64,000 nt of DNA, taken from the NCBI RefSeq assembly GCF_003781945.1, contig NZ_RJJW01000012.1, positions 1-64,000 of the forward strand, in the 5' to 3' direction. Each line of letters starts with the position of its first letter. Position 1 is the stretch's first letter. Positions 10,203-19,111 of the stretch are shown here, piece after piece. Below the pieces are notes generated by a model. The model searched no databases and was not told the origin of the DNA. It worked only from the letters and a program-made list of their open reading frames with translations. The stretch is from Halorubrum sp. CSM-61. Its GTDB lineage: Archaea > Halobacteriota > Halobacteria > Halobacteriales > Haloferacaceae. Position numbers and translations under genes: made by a program.

Positions 10203-10871
10203 ATGACAACCAATTCAGGACTCACCCGGCGGCGAGTGCTCCAGTTAACTGGTGGTACAGCGGTTATTGGACTCGCAGGATGTACTGGATCGGAATCAGA
10301 CGGCAGTGATAGTGGGGCCGAAAGCACTGCGGGATCTACCGAAGACGGAGGCGGGTCGGGGCATGACGAAGGAGAGAACAGTAGCGAAGGAGAATCGGGG
10401 CATGACGACGAGGAAGGTCACGATGAAGCCGTCGAGGAACCGAGCGATACAGCTGAGGTGGCGATGGTCACCGAAGACGGAGGATATCACTTCGAACCGC
10501 ACGTCGTCCGCGTCAATGTCGGTGGGACGGTAACGTGGACTAACGAGAGCGGCAGTCACTCCGCGACGGCCTACCATCCAGACAACGACCAACCCCAGCT
10601 CGTTCCCGATGGTGCTGCAGCATGGGATAGTGGTCTCCGCTCGGAGGAAGGAGCGACGTTCGAGCACACTTTCGAGACCGAGGGCGTCTACCACTACTAC
10701 TGTACGCCCCACGAGACGGTCGGTATGCTCGGGAGCGTCATCGTCGGCGACCCAGATCCACATGAACAGATCGCGCTCGAAGAGCCACCCGAGGAGAAAC
10801 CAGATACTGTCCGAGAGAAGCTCACCGAACTGAACGGAATGGTTTCGAGTGCACTTGGCGATGACCACTAA
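10203..10871 (+). CDS. Halocyanin-like blue copper lipoprotein
   Basis: A 222-residue exported electron carrier or copper-binding protein. The N-terminus has a twin-arginine signal (TRRRVLQLTGG) and a lipobox (GLAGC). An acidic, His-containing linker follows (GHDE and GHDDEEGHDE). The cupredoxin domain (residues 95-185) carries the type I ligands: His in GSHSATAYHP, then Cys, His and Met in YYCTPHETVGM. An upstream in-frame ATG at 10128 would add 25 residues in front of the Tat signal and is less likely. The tail after residue 185 is charged and may be flexible. Confidence 0.9.
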   Translation: MTTNSGLTRRRVLQLTGGTAVIGLAGCTGSESDGSDSGAESTAGSTEDGGGSGHDEGENSSEGESGHDDEEGHDEAVEEPSDTAEVAMVTEDGGYHFEPHVVRVNVGGTVTWTNESGSHSATAYHPDNDQPQLVPDGAAAWDSGLRSEEGATFEHTFETEGVYHYYCTPHETVGMLGSVIVGDPDPHEQIALEEPPEEKPDTVREKLTELNGMVSSALGDDH

Positions 10872-10927
10872 TTGCTGACGAACGCTCCCGGCATCTTTTC
10901 TATCGCTGCCGGACGCGGTTTAAGGAG

Positions 10928-11461
10928 TCATACCAGTAGGTTATACATAGCGTGTGCTATTGCGAGGGTAAGATACCCTCCCAAAAGGAAGAGAAGAGTT
11001 CTTCGAGGCAGTGATGGCAGGCCAATCGTGTCGGATCCGTGAATACGCTCACCGAGGGCATACACGAACCGACCGGCTACCAATGCGAATGGAAGATACA
11101 CGAGTAGTATCGGGACAACCATCGCATCGAATCTGGCGGTGGCTTCAAGCCGGGACAAGTATTCGAGTTTGAAGATTAGTTCCAGCCCCCCAACAGTGAT
11201 CCCGGATGCGGCGGTCGCCAAGATCCCCTCCGTTTTCGAGAGTAGTTGGCTTCGCCAGTAGCTCCAGAAATAGAAGACTACGATCAACGGAAGCAGTCGG
11301 ACGAACGTTTCCTCGATAAAACCGACAAGAAGTATTCCGGTGCGAGAGGTCGTAGCCGGTAGGAGTACAAGCTCAACCTGATACGCGATCCAGACACCGA
11401 CACCTGTCACTACAGCACTGATCGCCACAAGTGCGAAGAGAGAGCGGTACCTGGTGGACAC
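10928..11461 (-). CDS. PrsW-like intramembrane protease
   Basis: A 177-residue protein with about five or six transmembrane segments. GFIEETFVRLLP (about residue 48) matches the EExxK/R signature of PrsW/CPBP-related intramembrane proteases. ELIFKLEYL (about residue 92) gives a further acidic residue. The C-terminal AHAMYNLLV supplies the conserved histidine. In Bacillus PrsW cleaves an anti-sigma factor, but archaea lack that partner, so the substrate here is unknown. Transcribed convergently with the halocyanin gene. Confidence 0.68.
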   Translation of the reverse strand: MSTRYRSLFALVAISAVVTGVGVWIAYQVELVLLPATTSRTGILLVGFIEETFVRLLPLIVVFYFWSYWRSQLLSKTEGILATAASGITVGGLELIFKLEYLSRLEATARFDAMVVPILLVYLPFALVAGRFVYALGERIHGSDTIGLPSLPRRTLLFLLGGYLTLAIAHAMYNLLV

Positions 11462-11617
11462 GGCTGACTAATTGGGGATGCGTCAAGATAGTCGTGTGGA
11501 ATCTAACACGGGAATACTCGTTTTTGCGCCGAATTTCTGACCGACACCATTCTTATATATTCACAATCGTTACCAAGTAACATAGTACCATCACTACCCA
11601 CGAAACACTCCCAGAGT

Positions 11618-12376
11618 ATGCCACCTACCGAACGAGAGACAACGTCCGCATCCACGTCTGACTCAAGTGACGACATCGTCTCTCGCATCGAGCGAGACCT
11701 CCTTTCGCGGAGAGAATTTCTTGCCGGACTGGGTCTCGGATCGATAGGCGGTGCCGGTGGAGCAGTCGCTCTCACGCGGTCAGATACCGATTTCCAGTCA
11801 CTAGCGACACTGGCAGGCGGGGCGGCCTCTCTCCCGGACACACAGTTCCATCTTCCGGCAGTGGATGCAGCTAACTCGGGTCTCATTATCGCGACCAATT
11901 TCGAGTTTTCTGATGGCAACGGTGAGCTGTTTGTCAATCTGAACGGTATCGAGATCCGCCACGACCTCCAGCGTGCACTGGATGAGGCGAGACAAACTGC
12001 TACCCGTCTTACTGGTCGTTCACTTGGAGATACGGCTACGCACGTATCATTCGTCTCACCTGAGACGGGCACTCTTACACTCCGTGGAAAAAGCTGGGAA
12101 GCCGGCCTTACGGTTGCTTTTATTGCCAGTCTTCGCCAGCAGTCGCTGTCGTCTGAAACCCTCATCACTGGAATCGTTGCCGACGATGGCAAGCTGCTCC
12201 CGGTTGGCGGAATCAAAGCAAAGGCCCGGAGTGCCCGGGCGTTCGGAGCGACCGAATTGATTGTTCCCAGCGATACCGATTCAGATGTAACTATCGAGGG
12301 ATTACGCGTGACACCCGTTGAATCGATCTCAGACGCACTTAGCCACTTGGCACAAACTCAACGTTCGGAGCAGTGA
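11618..12376 (+). CDS. Exported or membrane-anchored Lon-like (S16 fold) protein lacking the catalytic serine
   Basis: A 252-residue protein. An acidic, disordered N-terminus is followed by a twin-arginine-like signal (SRREFLAGLGLGS, residues 29-41) and a hydrophobic stretch. Residues 95-240 resemble the proteolytic domain of Lon. LLPVGGIKAKARSARAFGA matches the region around the Lon lysine, and that lysine is kept. The Lon GPSAG serine motif aligns with KSWEAG, so the serine position reads Glu. RadA/Sms Lon-like domains also lack the serine. It may therefore be a binding or scaffold domain outside the membrane rather than a protease. Stands alone between prsW-like and copZ genes. Confidence 0.65.
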   Translation: MPPTERETTSASTSDSSDDIVSRIERDLLSRREFLAGLGLGSIGGAGGAVALTRSDTDFQSLATLAGGAASLPDTQFHLPAVDAANSGLIIATNFEFSDGNGELFVNLNGIEIRHDLQRALDEARQTATRLTGRSLGDTATHVSFVSPETGTLTLRGKSWEAGLTVAFIASLRQQSLSSETLITGIVADDGKLLPVGGIKAKARSARAFGATELIVPSDTDSDVTIEGLRVTPVESISDALSHLAQTQRSEQ

Positions 12377-12430
12377 AGGCGAGATACGCTACGATGGGGC
12401 GTCGCTCGCCTTCTGTCGTGACGTGATAGC

Positions 12431-12628
12431 TTACGTAGAGGCGTCGTACCCGGCGTCTTCGACCACAGTCACGAGGTCATCTGATTCAGCTGTTCCTTCG
12501 ACTGTCGCGGATTCCGAGTCCCGATCCGCAGTCGCCGATGTGACTCCGTCGACTTCTTTGAGTGCTTCCTCTACAGTTTGCTCACAGTGTTCACAGGTCA
12601 TTCCTTCGACCGAGATGGTCTGACTCAT
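12431..12628 (-). CDS. copZ: CopZ-like copper chaperone (HMA domain)
   Basis: A 65-residue single heavy-metal-associated domain. GMTCEHCEQTVEEAL near the N-terminus carries the CxxC metal-binding motif, and the domain ends with the usual VVEDAGYDA. It should carry Cu(I) to CopA in the cytoplasm. I chose MSQTIS as start; an ATG six bases further out (12634) would add two residues. It is divergent from the Lrp-TRASH regulator and close to copA, the arrangement known for haloarchaeal copper loci. Confidence 0.92.
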   Translation of the reverse strand: MSQTISVEGMTCEHCEQTVEEALKEVDGVTSATADRDSESATVEGTAESDDLVTVVEDAGYDAST

Positions 12629-12634
12629 ATCCAT

Positions 12635-12762
12635 ACATGATTAGGGCCCCCTATTCTATGTGCTTTTCTGCTTAGAATCCAAAGTCATTCTGAGTTCAAA
12701 ATCGCACTCTCAAAGGTTTATTTTGAGAAACAATAATGTATCCTGCGGTGCGACGCTATTGT
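12635..12762. promoter_or_regulatory. Divergent copZ / Lrp-TRASH regulator promoter region
   Basis: The 128 bp between the two divergent genes hold an imperfect dyad CTCAAA-N7-TTTGAG at about 12711-12729 that overlaps a TATA-like TTTATTTT before the regulator. They also hold a TCCAAA half-site near 12678. A full TTTGGATTCCAAA palindrome with the same half-site lies before copA. These are plausible binding sites for the copper regulator; this is inference from symmetry and position. Confidence 0.4.
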
Positions 12763-13353
12763 ATGCGCAACCTAGACGAAACAGATCTGGAGATTCTCTC
12801 GTTACTAGCCGAAAACGCCCGTCGTCCATTTAGCGCCATCGGCGAAGAAGTTGATTTGTCCGGGCCAGCTGTTTCCGATCGAGTCCAACGATTACAGGAA
12901 GCAGATATTATCAACAATTTCACGATCGATGTAAACCGGGCGCACCTTCGGGCCGGTGTTCCAGTATTCATTCAAACAGAAATCGAACCGGAATCACTCG
13001 AGGAGGCCCGTACGCGAGTCCGGGAATCGGACGGCATCGAACACGTCTTCACGACCTCAGAAGGCGATCTCTGGTTCTATGCCCGCGTTGAGGCACAGAA
13101 CGTCCGTCAGTGGGTAGACAGTCTGTTTGATGGGCTTGGGATGTCTGGATATTCAGTCACCTTGATCGACGAAGCTGAATGGACGCCTTCGATCGACGGC
13201 GTCGAATTTGCTCTCACCTGCACTGAATGTAACAATACCGTCGACAATGAAGGTGAGACGACGCGCATCGATGGCGAGATCTATCACTTCTGTTGCCCAT
13301 CTTGTCTCGCACGGTTTGAAGACCGCTATCAGCGGCTCGAAGAGGGTGTATAG
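12763..13353 (+). CDS. Lrp/AsnC-type copper regulator with C-terminal TRASH domain
   Basis: A 196-residue regulator. Residues 1-60 are an Lrp winged helix (LDETDLEILSLLAENARRPF, recognition helix SGPAVSDRVQRL). Residues 65-140 are an AsnC-type ligand domain without a clear amino-acid pocket. The C-terminus is a TRASH metal-binding domain (TCTECNNTV and FCCPSC). The same architecture in Halobacterium (VNG1179C) was shown to be needed for copper-induced expression of the P-type ATPase YvgX. Here it sits directly upstream of the matching CopA, so the same role is likely. An in-frame ATG at 12736 would add nine residues. Confidence 0.92.
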   Translation: MRNLDETDLEILSLLAENARRPFSAIGEEVDLSGPAVSDRVQRLQEADIINNFTIDVNRAHLRAGVPVFIQTEIEPESLEEARTRVRESDGIEHVFTTSEGDLWFYARVEAQNVRQWVDSLFDGLGMSGYSVTLIDEAEWTPSIDGVEFALTCTECNNTVDNEGETTRIDGEIYHFCCPSCLARFEDRYQRLEEGV

Positions 13354-13360
13354 TACGCTC

Positions 13361-13373
13361 TTTGGATTCCAAA
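13361..13373. promoter_or_regulatory. Palindrome TTTGGATTCCAAA upstream of copA
   Basis: A perfect 13-bp palindrome with 6-bp arms, about 70 bp before the copA ATG, followed by an A/T-rich CCTAAACATA box near 13417 that could be the TATA element. The half-site TCCAAA recurs in the copZ/regulator intergenic region. Candidate operator for the Lrp-TRASH protein. Confidence 0.4.
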
Positions 13374-13441
13374 TTTTCTTGGTGTCAATAACCACCTTCT
13401 CGAAACAGTAAACCGCCTAAACATAGACCCCGTATAGTAAG

Positions 13442-16054
13442 ATGAGCATGACAAGCCGAACAACCCATCTCGATATTACGGGGATGTCCTGTGCCAACTG
13501 TTCAGGAACGATCCAGGACACCCTTGAATCCCTTGACGGGGTATCGAAGGCGGATGCGAACTTCGCCACCGACGAGGGATCCGTGACCTACGATCCCGAT
13601 GAGGTATCACTCCAGGAAATCTATGAAGCGATCGATGAGGCGGGCTACGGCATAGTCTCGGAGACGGTGTCTATTGCCATCTCCGATATGACGTGTGCCA
13701 ATTGCGCCGAGACCAACAAAACTGCTCTCGAGAATACACCGGGTGTCGTCACCGCCGAAGTCAACTACGCGACTGACGAAGCGCAGGTCACCTACAATCC
13801 GGCAGAGGTGTCTCTCAATACGCTGTATGATGCTATTGAGGACGCTGGCTACTCGCCCGTCCGCGAAGATGGTGATGACGACGAGTCGGGCCAAGACGCA
13901 CGAGATGCCGCACGACAGGCTGAGACCCAAAAGCAACTCAGACTGACCCTCTTTGGGGCAGTGTTGTCGGCTCCGTTGCTCTTCTTCCTCATCGACAAAT
14001 TTCTGCTCGGTGGCGCGATCGTCCCTGATGCCGTCTTCGGCGTTGAAATCGGGTGGCTCGAGTTCCTCCTCGCCACACCGGTGCAGGCGATCCTCGGCTG
14101 GCCGTTCTATAAGAACTCGTACAAGGCGATCGTGAAAAACGGCCGCGCCAATATGGACGTGTTAATCGCAATCGGTTCAACAACCGCCTATCTCTACTCC
14201 GTGGCAGTCCTGTCTGAACTCATTGCAGGTGGGCTCTACTTCGACACGGCAGCGCTCATCCTCGTGTTCATTACGCTCGGTAACTACCTCGAAGCTCGGT
14301 CGAAGGGGCAAGCGGGCGAGGCCCTCCGGAAGCTCCTCGAAATGGAAGCCGAGACGGCGACCATTATCCGCGAGGACGGCAGTGAAGAAGAAGTTCCGCT
14401 CGAAGAAGTCACAACGGGTGACCGGATGAAAATCCGTCCGGGTGAAAAGGTTCCCACAGACGGCGTCGTTGTCGACGGTCAGTCCGCCGTCGACGAGTCG
14501 ATGGTCACTGGTGAATCCGTCCCTGTAGAGAAGGAAGAGGGCGATGAGGTCGTCGGCTCGACGATTAACGAGAACGGCGTCCTTGTCGTGGAGGCGACAA
14601 AGGTCGGAGAAGATACGGCTCTTCAACAGATCGTTCAGACTGTCAAGGAGGCGCAGTCGCGCCAGCCCGACATCCAGAACCTCGCGGACCGTATCTCCGC
14701 GTACTTCGTGCCTGCGGTCATCGCGAACGCTCTCCTCTGGGGCATTGTTTGGTTCCTGTTCCCGGAGGTACTGGCTGGCTTCGTCGACTGGCTCCCGCTG
14801 TGGGGTCAGGTCGCTGGCGGCCCGGCCCCGGTCGGTGGGACCGTTTCCGTCTTCGAGTTCGCGATTATTGTCTTCGCGTCCTCGATCCTCATCGCCTGTC
14901 CCTGTGCGCTGGGGCTGGCGACGCCCGCAGCCACGATGGTCGGGACGACGATTGGTGCCCAGAACGGCGTCCTGTTCAAGGGCGGTGACATCCTCGAACG
15001 CGCAAAAGACGTCGACACGGTCGTCTTCGACAAGACGGGCACCCTCACGGAGGGTGAAATGGAATTGACCGATGTGGTCGTCTTCGATAGCGATGGAAAT
15101 GCAGTGACTGACGGTGGCGAGCCGACGCCAGATGGTGGACAGATCAGCACTCGTGAGCGCCTCTCCGAGGACAACGTGCTGCGGCTGGCGGCGATAGCAG
15201 AAAGCGGAAGCGAACACCCGCTCGCGCGGGCAATCGTCGACGGGGCTGAAGAACGCGGGCTGGACGTGACTGAGCCCGACGACTTCGAGAACGTTCCTGG
15301 TCACGGGATCAAAGCGGTTGTTGGTGACAACGAGGTACTGGTCGGCAACCGCAAGTTGCTGCGAGACAACGACATCGACCCGTCACCCGCCGAGGAGACG
15401 ATGGAACGCCTCGAAAACGAGGGGAAGACGGCGATGCTTGTCGCTTCCGAGGGCAAACTGGTTGGTGTAGTGGCTGACGCCGACACAATCAAAGAGAGCT
15501 CCAAGCAGGCCGTTACAGCCCTCCAAGAGCGGGGCGTCGACGTAATGATGATTACGGGCGACAACGAGCGAACTGCTCGTGCGGTCGCCAAACAGGTGGG
15601 TATCGACCCGGAGAATGTCCGAGCAGGGGTCCTTCCCGAAGACAAGTCTAACGCGGTCGACAGTATTCAAGACGAGGGCCGTCAGGCGATGATGGTCGGA
15701 GACGGCGTCAACGACGCCCCCGCGCTCGCGGTCGCGCACGTGGGGACAGCCATCGGCTCCGGCACGGACGTGGCCATCGAGGCTGCAGACCTTACGCTGA
15801 TGCGCGACGACCCGCTCGACGTGGTGAAGGCGATCCGAATCTCGGACGCGACACTCCAGAAGATCAAGCAGAACCTCGTGTGGGCGCTCGGATACAATAC
15901 CGCGATGATTCCCCTCGCGTCGCTCGGGCTGCTCCAGCCGGTGCTCGCTGCAGCAGCAATGGCGTTCTCGTCGGTGTCGGTGCTGACGAACAGCCTGTTG
16001 TTCCGGCGGTACACCCCCGATCACGACTACAAGCTCTTCGGGTTCCTTCGCTAA
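13442..16054 (+). CDS. copA: Copper-exporting P-type ATPase CopA with two HMA domains
   Basis: An 870-residue P1B-1 ATPase that pumps Cu(I) out of the cytoplasm. Two N-terminal HMA domains carry [10 protein letters not shown] (about residue 14) and [10 protein letters not shown] (about residue 82). A charged linker, eight membrane helices, [21 protein letters not shown] (transmembrane Cu site), [19 protein letters not shown] and [11 protein letters not shown] follow. All catalytic motifs are canonical. It follows the Lrp-TRASH regulator and is close to copZ. It is the counterpart of Halobacterium YvgX. The gene downstream starts 17 bp later and is probably co-transcribed. Confidence 0.96.
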   Translation: MSMTSRTTHLDITGMSCANCSGTIQDTLESLDGVSKADANFATDEGSVTYDPDEVSLQEIYEAIDEAGYGIVSETVSIAISDMTCANCAETNKTALENTPGVVTAEVNYATDEAQVTYNPAEVSLNTLYDAIEDAGYSPVREDGDDDESGQDARDAARQAETQKQLRLTLFGAVLSAPLLFFLIDKFLLGGAIVPDAVFGVEIGWLEFLLATPVQAILGWPFYKNSYKAIVKNGRANMDVLIAIGSTTAYLYSVAVLSELIAGGLYFDTAALILVFITLGNYLEARSKGQAGEALRKLLEMEAETATIIREDGSEEEVPLEEVTTGDRMKIRPGEKVPTDGVVVDGQSAVDESMVTGESVPVEKEEGDEVVGSTINENGVLVVEATKVGEDTALQQIVQTVKEAQSRQPDIQNLADRISAYFVPAVIANALLWGIVWFLFPEVLAGFVDWLPLWGQVAGGPAPVGGTVSVFEFAIIVFASSILIACPCALGLATPAATMVGTTIGAQNGVLFKGGDILERAKDVDTVVFDKTGTLTEGEMELTDVVVFDSDGNAVTDGGEPTPDGGQISTRERLSEDNVLRLAAIAESGSEHPLARAIVDGAEERGLDVTEPDDFENVPGHGIKAVVGDNEVLVGNRKLLRDNDIDPSPAEETMERLENEGKTAMLVASEGKLVGVVADADTIKESSKQAVTALQERGVDVMMITGDNERTARAVAKQVGIDPENVRAGVLPEDKSNAVDSIQDEGRQAMMVGDGVNDAPALAVAHVGTAIGSGTDVAIEAADLTLMRDDPLDVVKAIRISDATLQKIKQNLVWALGYNTAMIPLASLGLLQPVLAAAAMAFSSVSVLTNSLLFRRYTPDHDYKLFGFLR

Positions 16055-16071
16055 CCGTCGCCTCTATCTCA

Positions 16072-16296
16072 ATGTCGAATATTTCCCGCCAAACGGTTCG
16101 GAGGTACCTCGTCGAGACAGCCAGTAGCGAACCGACGTACCTCCGGGCTCACGAGATCGCCGGTGATCTTGACGGCTCTCCGAGGGCTGTCGCGCAATAC
16201 CTCAGCCAACTTCAGGACGACCTCTCACTCGTCTCACTCGAACAGTGGGGGCGCTCTAAGAGCACGACGTGGCGCTTGGAGGTGAACGAGTCGTGA
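16072..16296 (+). CDS. Small winged-helix-like protein (DUF7123-like)
   Basis: A 74-residue protein. RQTVRRYLVETASSEPTYLRAHEIAGDL followed by SPRAVAQYLSQLQDD has the pattern of a helix-turn-helix, and the C-terminus (SKSTTWRLEV) could be a wing strand. It resembles the short haloarchaeal family listed as DUF7123. Its ATG lies 17 bp after copA, and its stop overlaps the next gene's GTG start, so it sits in a copA operon. A role in copper-dependent regulation is possible but unproven. Confidence 0.72.
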   Translation: MSNISRQTVRRYLVETASSEPTYLRAHEIAGDLDGSPRAVAQYLSQLQDDLSLVSLEQWGRSKSTTWRLEVNES

Positions 16297-17294
16297 GTAC
16301 TGTCACGCGACGCGTCGAAACCGCCCTTCCGGAAACAGGCTCACGCGAGTGGTGGGCGCTGTACCTACTTGCTCCGCCCGTCCTCATCGGTGCGGGAATC
16401 CTTGCGTTCCCGGGCCTCGTCTTCGACCAGTTCATTTGGCAGTACCTCTGGGGACCAGTCGTCGCTGACGCTGCCAGTGAGCCAGTCATGCATGAGGGGA
16501 TTCGTGCTGTTCGGGGCTACAACGCGGTGAACACCGTAACCTACCTCGCGGCGGTCGTGTACAGCCTCCCCGGACTACGAGTGTATCTCGATCAACTCGA
16601 CGTCACGTTTGACGCACGACTGGCCTACGGGTTCGCCCCGATCATTATCGCCGGCGGAGCGATGCGCGCCCTCGAGGACATCGGCCTACTCGGGGACTAC
16701 GCGGTGTGGTTCATCACGCCGTCAATCTACTTTGTCGTTACCGCTGTCACCGTCCTCGCGCTCGGCATCGGCGCACTTGCGCGTGATCGGAATACCGGTT
16801 CCATTCCGTCAACGGTCGGGCTTATCGGGTCGGTGTGGGCTGTCGGTGCTGTCGGGTGGGTGCTTTGGTACGGCCTCTCGACGTCGACCCCGCTCCGTCT
16901 GTGGGTTCCTGTCGCAACGACGGGGATTGCTCTCGGGGCGACCGCGCTCTACTACTGGGGAGCGAGTTTCGTCAATGTCACACACCTTCGACACCCGCTG
17001 ATTCTGCTGGCCGTCTTTGGCCAGCTGTGGGACGCTGCACAGAACCTCATCGGTGTGACGTTTCTCGGCTACTCCCCCAAGCTGGTCGTCACGAATCTCG
17101 TATACCAGGCGACTGGATTTGCCGGATCGACGTTCGTGCTGAAACTCGTCGTGACTGTCGGCATCGTGTGGTATCTCGCTGATGCGAAAGAGGAGATGAA
17201 CCACACATGGTGGTGGCTTATGACGTTCTTCATCGGAGCGATCGGGCTCCCGATGGGCGTTCGCGGGTCACTTCGGATGCTACTGGGGGCCTAA
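16293..17294 (+). CDS. DUF63-family polytopic membrane protein
   Basis: A 333-residue membrane protein with about eight to nine helices. YNAVNTVTYLAAVVYSL, GGAMRALEDIGLL and HLRHPLILLAVFGQLWDAAQNLIG are features of the archaeal DUF63 family, whose function is unknown. The GTG start overlaps the previous stop (GTGA), which argues for translational coupling; an in-frame ATG at 16269 inside the previous gene is the alternative. Conserved acidic and histidine residues in the helices (R-A-L-E-D and WDAAQN) could be functional. It may be a passenger on the copA operon. Confidence 0.75.
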   Translation: MSTVTRRVETALPETGSREWWALYLLAPPVLIGAGILAFPGLVFDQFIWQYLWGPVVADAASEPVMHEGIRAVRGYNAVNTVTYLAAVVYSLPGLRVYLDQLDVTFDARLAYGFAPIIIAGGAMRALEDIGLLGDYAVWFITPSIYFVVTAVTVLALGIGALARDRNTGSIPSTVGLIGSVWAVGAVGWVLWYGLSTSTPLRLWVPVATTGIALGATALYYWGASFVNVTHLRHPLILLAVFGQLWDAAQNLIGVTFLGYSPKLVVTNLVYQATGFAGSTFVLKLVVTVGIVWYLADAKEEMNHTWWWLMTFFIGAIGLPMGVRGSLRMLLGA

Positions 17295-17545
17295 CAACGG
17301 CCTCGGCGATGTACCGCGCTTTCTGTTAAGAATCGAAACCGGCCGAACGGTATCTGGGATGGTGGATTGAGGCGTTCACCGCGCGTAGCCTTGCTGGATC
17401 ACTCCCGTTTCGAAAGAAAACAGAGTGGAGTGTGGGACCGGCGTGTCCTAGAATAGACAATCCTACCGAAGGCGACTGTGATCACATTCCGGGTTATTAG
17501 TAACAGGGGTAAAGCGTATGGGAACTACTGTTGTATCGTCTAATA

Positions 17546-18040
17546 ATGCCGCAACCGTGGAATCGTCGTCGGGTGCTTCAACATAGTGGTACAATCGGAA
17601 TACTAGGTCTTACAGGCTGTCTAGGTGGCTCAAGCACGAACTCATGGGATATTGATGACCCAGTAGCAGTGGCATCAGCACAACAATTTAACTCACCAGG
17701 ATGTAGCTGTTGCGAGCAGTATGCATCATATCTTCGTGAGAATATCACTGGTGACCTCTCAGAGACCGTACCGGATGATATCCAAGCAGTAAAGCAGGAA
17801 TATGGGATCCCCGAAGACCTCCAGAGCTGTCACACACTCGTCCTCACAGATTACGTCGTAGAAGGACACGTCCCGGTCGAAGTAATCGCCCGGCTTCTCG
17901 ATGAAAACCCACCGATAGATGGAGTTGCACTCCCTGGTATGCCATCTGGGACACCGGGGATGGGTGGAGAGAAAGATGGCTCGTTAAGCATATACGCTAT
18001 TGACGGCGATAAAGCCGGAGCTGAGTACACTGAGGTATAG
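17546..18040 (+). CDS. DUF411 metal-binding lipoprotein
   Basis: A 164-residue exported protein. The twin-arginine signal (NRRRVLQHSG) is followed by the lipobox LTGC near residue 26. The mature part is a DUF411 domain with a Cys-rich motif PGCSCCEQYASYL and a second cysteine-histidine pair (LQSCHTLV). It ends with VIARLLDENPPIDGVALPGMP, a hallmark of the family, and a short Met/Gly turn (PSGTPGMGGE). DUF411 proteins occur in copper-resistance loci and are believed to bind copper in the envelope. An upstream ATG at 17531 adds five residues. Its base composition is more A/T-rich than that of the neighbours. Confidence 0.88.
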   Translation: MPQPWNRRRVLQHSGTIGILGLTGCLGGSSTNSWDIDDPVAVASAQQFNSPGCSCCEQYASYLRENITGDLSETVPDDIQAVKQEYGIPEDLQSCHTLVLTDYVVEGHVPVEVIARLLDENPPIDGVALPGMPSGTPGMGGEKDGSLSIYAIDGDKAGAEYTEV

Positions 18041-18379
18041 ATTCAGAGATACAGTAGATCTGCAACTGATGTTCAGACGGCTTCTCTATGGGTTCGGATA
18101 CACCTTCGCGCGTCTCATCTTTTTCAACGCGAAACTTCAACAGCTGTCTTGAAGCGGGTTTGTATCGCGTTCTGGCTTGTTGGTGATCCAATTCAGAAGC
18201 TTCCCCGTGTAAACTGTGAAACAGCTTATAGGAGACAGTATTCAGAAAATCAAGAGGTATCTAACACGTTGAGTCCAGCGTCAGCTCTGTATGCAATCTC
18301 TGATTATTCACGGGGTTGCTACTGATAGTTTAGATTTGAAACAGTAATCGCAGTAAATGAGGAGCGTGTGTATTCATCT
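18041..18379. other. Intergenic region without a convincing gene
   Basis: 339 bp with lower G+C than the surroundings. A 27-codon frame starting at 18070 is too short and has no recognisable family. No tRNA-like fold, no terminal repeat and no clear IS end were seen. The last part must contain the promoter of the ABC operon. Confidence 0.4.
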
Positions 18380-19111
18380 ATGGAAGCGCCCACAACCTCC
18401 ACGACAGAGGCTACCACCAGCGAGGTACTCGTCCGTGCTGATGAGATTGAAAAAACGTACGGGTCAAACCTCCCATTTACACGATCGGTTCCCGTCCTCA
18501 CCGGTGCCAATCTGGAAATCCGAGCAGGAGAAATCGTCGGAATCGTCGGGGGGAACGGTTCGGGGAAATCCACGCTTATGAACATCCTCGTCGGCGTCCT
18601 CAAGCAGGATTCCGGAGCAGTTGAACGAACAGGGACGGTTGGCTGGTGTCCACAAGAACCACTGCTTTACGACCGCCTGACGGTCACAGAGACGTTCCGC
18701 CTGTTCGGTTCCGGATACGGAATGACCGCCGAAGAAATCGACGAGGCCAAACGCCGATTCGCATCGAAACTCGATTTCGAGCAGTACCTTGACTATCGAA
18801 TCGACCAACTCAGCGGTGGAAACCGACAAAAAATCAATCTCAGTATCGCCCTAATGCATGATCCGGACGTCCTCATGCTAGACGAGCCCTACACCGGGTT
18901 CGACTGGGAGACATATCTCATCTTCTGGGACCTCGCCGACGAACTTGCTGCCGACGGAACAGCTGTCGTAATGATTTCACACTTGATCGAGGAGCAGAGC
19001 CGTCTCGACCGTATCTACGAGGTTCGTGATGGACACGTCTACGACGTGACTGAGCGGGAAAGTGAGACCGAAGCGACGACCGGTGAACGGAGGAGAAAGG
19101 CCGATGAATAG
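18380..19111 (+). CDS. ABC transporter ATP-binding protein
   Basis: A 243-residue ABC ATPase for an ABC-2-type exporter. The motifs are Walker A GGNGSGKST, signature LSGGNRQK, Walker B VLMLDEPYTGFD and the switch histidine in MISHLIEE. It is followed by two permease genes, each overlapping the previous stop by 4-8 bp. The cargo is unknown. Location next to a DUF411 copper lipoprotein and upstream of copper-protein genes suggests envelope metal stress, but there is no substrate motif. An in-frame ATG at 18368 is an alternative start. Confidence 0.9.
   Translation: MEAPTTSTTEATTSEVLVRADEIEKTYGSNLPFTRSVPVLTGANLEIRAGEIVGIVGGNGSGKSTLMNILVGVLKQDSGAVERTGTVGWCPQEPLLYDRLTVTETFRLFGSGYGMTAEEIDEAKRRFASKLDFEQYLDYRIDQLSGGNRQKINLSIALMHDPDVLMLDEPYTGFDWETYLIFWDLADELAADGTAVVMISHLIEEQSRLDRIYEVRDGHVYDVTERESETEATTGERRRKADE

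Noticed and set aside
11503-12216. 237-codon minus-strand frame opposite the Lon-like gene
   Set aside because: Ser/Arg/Pro-rich shadow without domains; the plus strand has a Tat signal and Lon-like motifs.
18070-18153. 27-codon frame starting MFRRLLYGFGYTF after the DUF411 gene
   Set aside because: Too short, no family and no promoter evidence.
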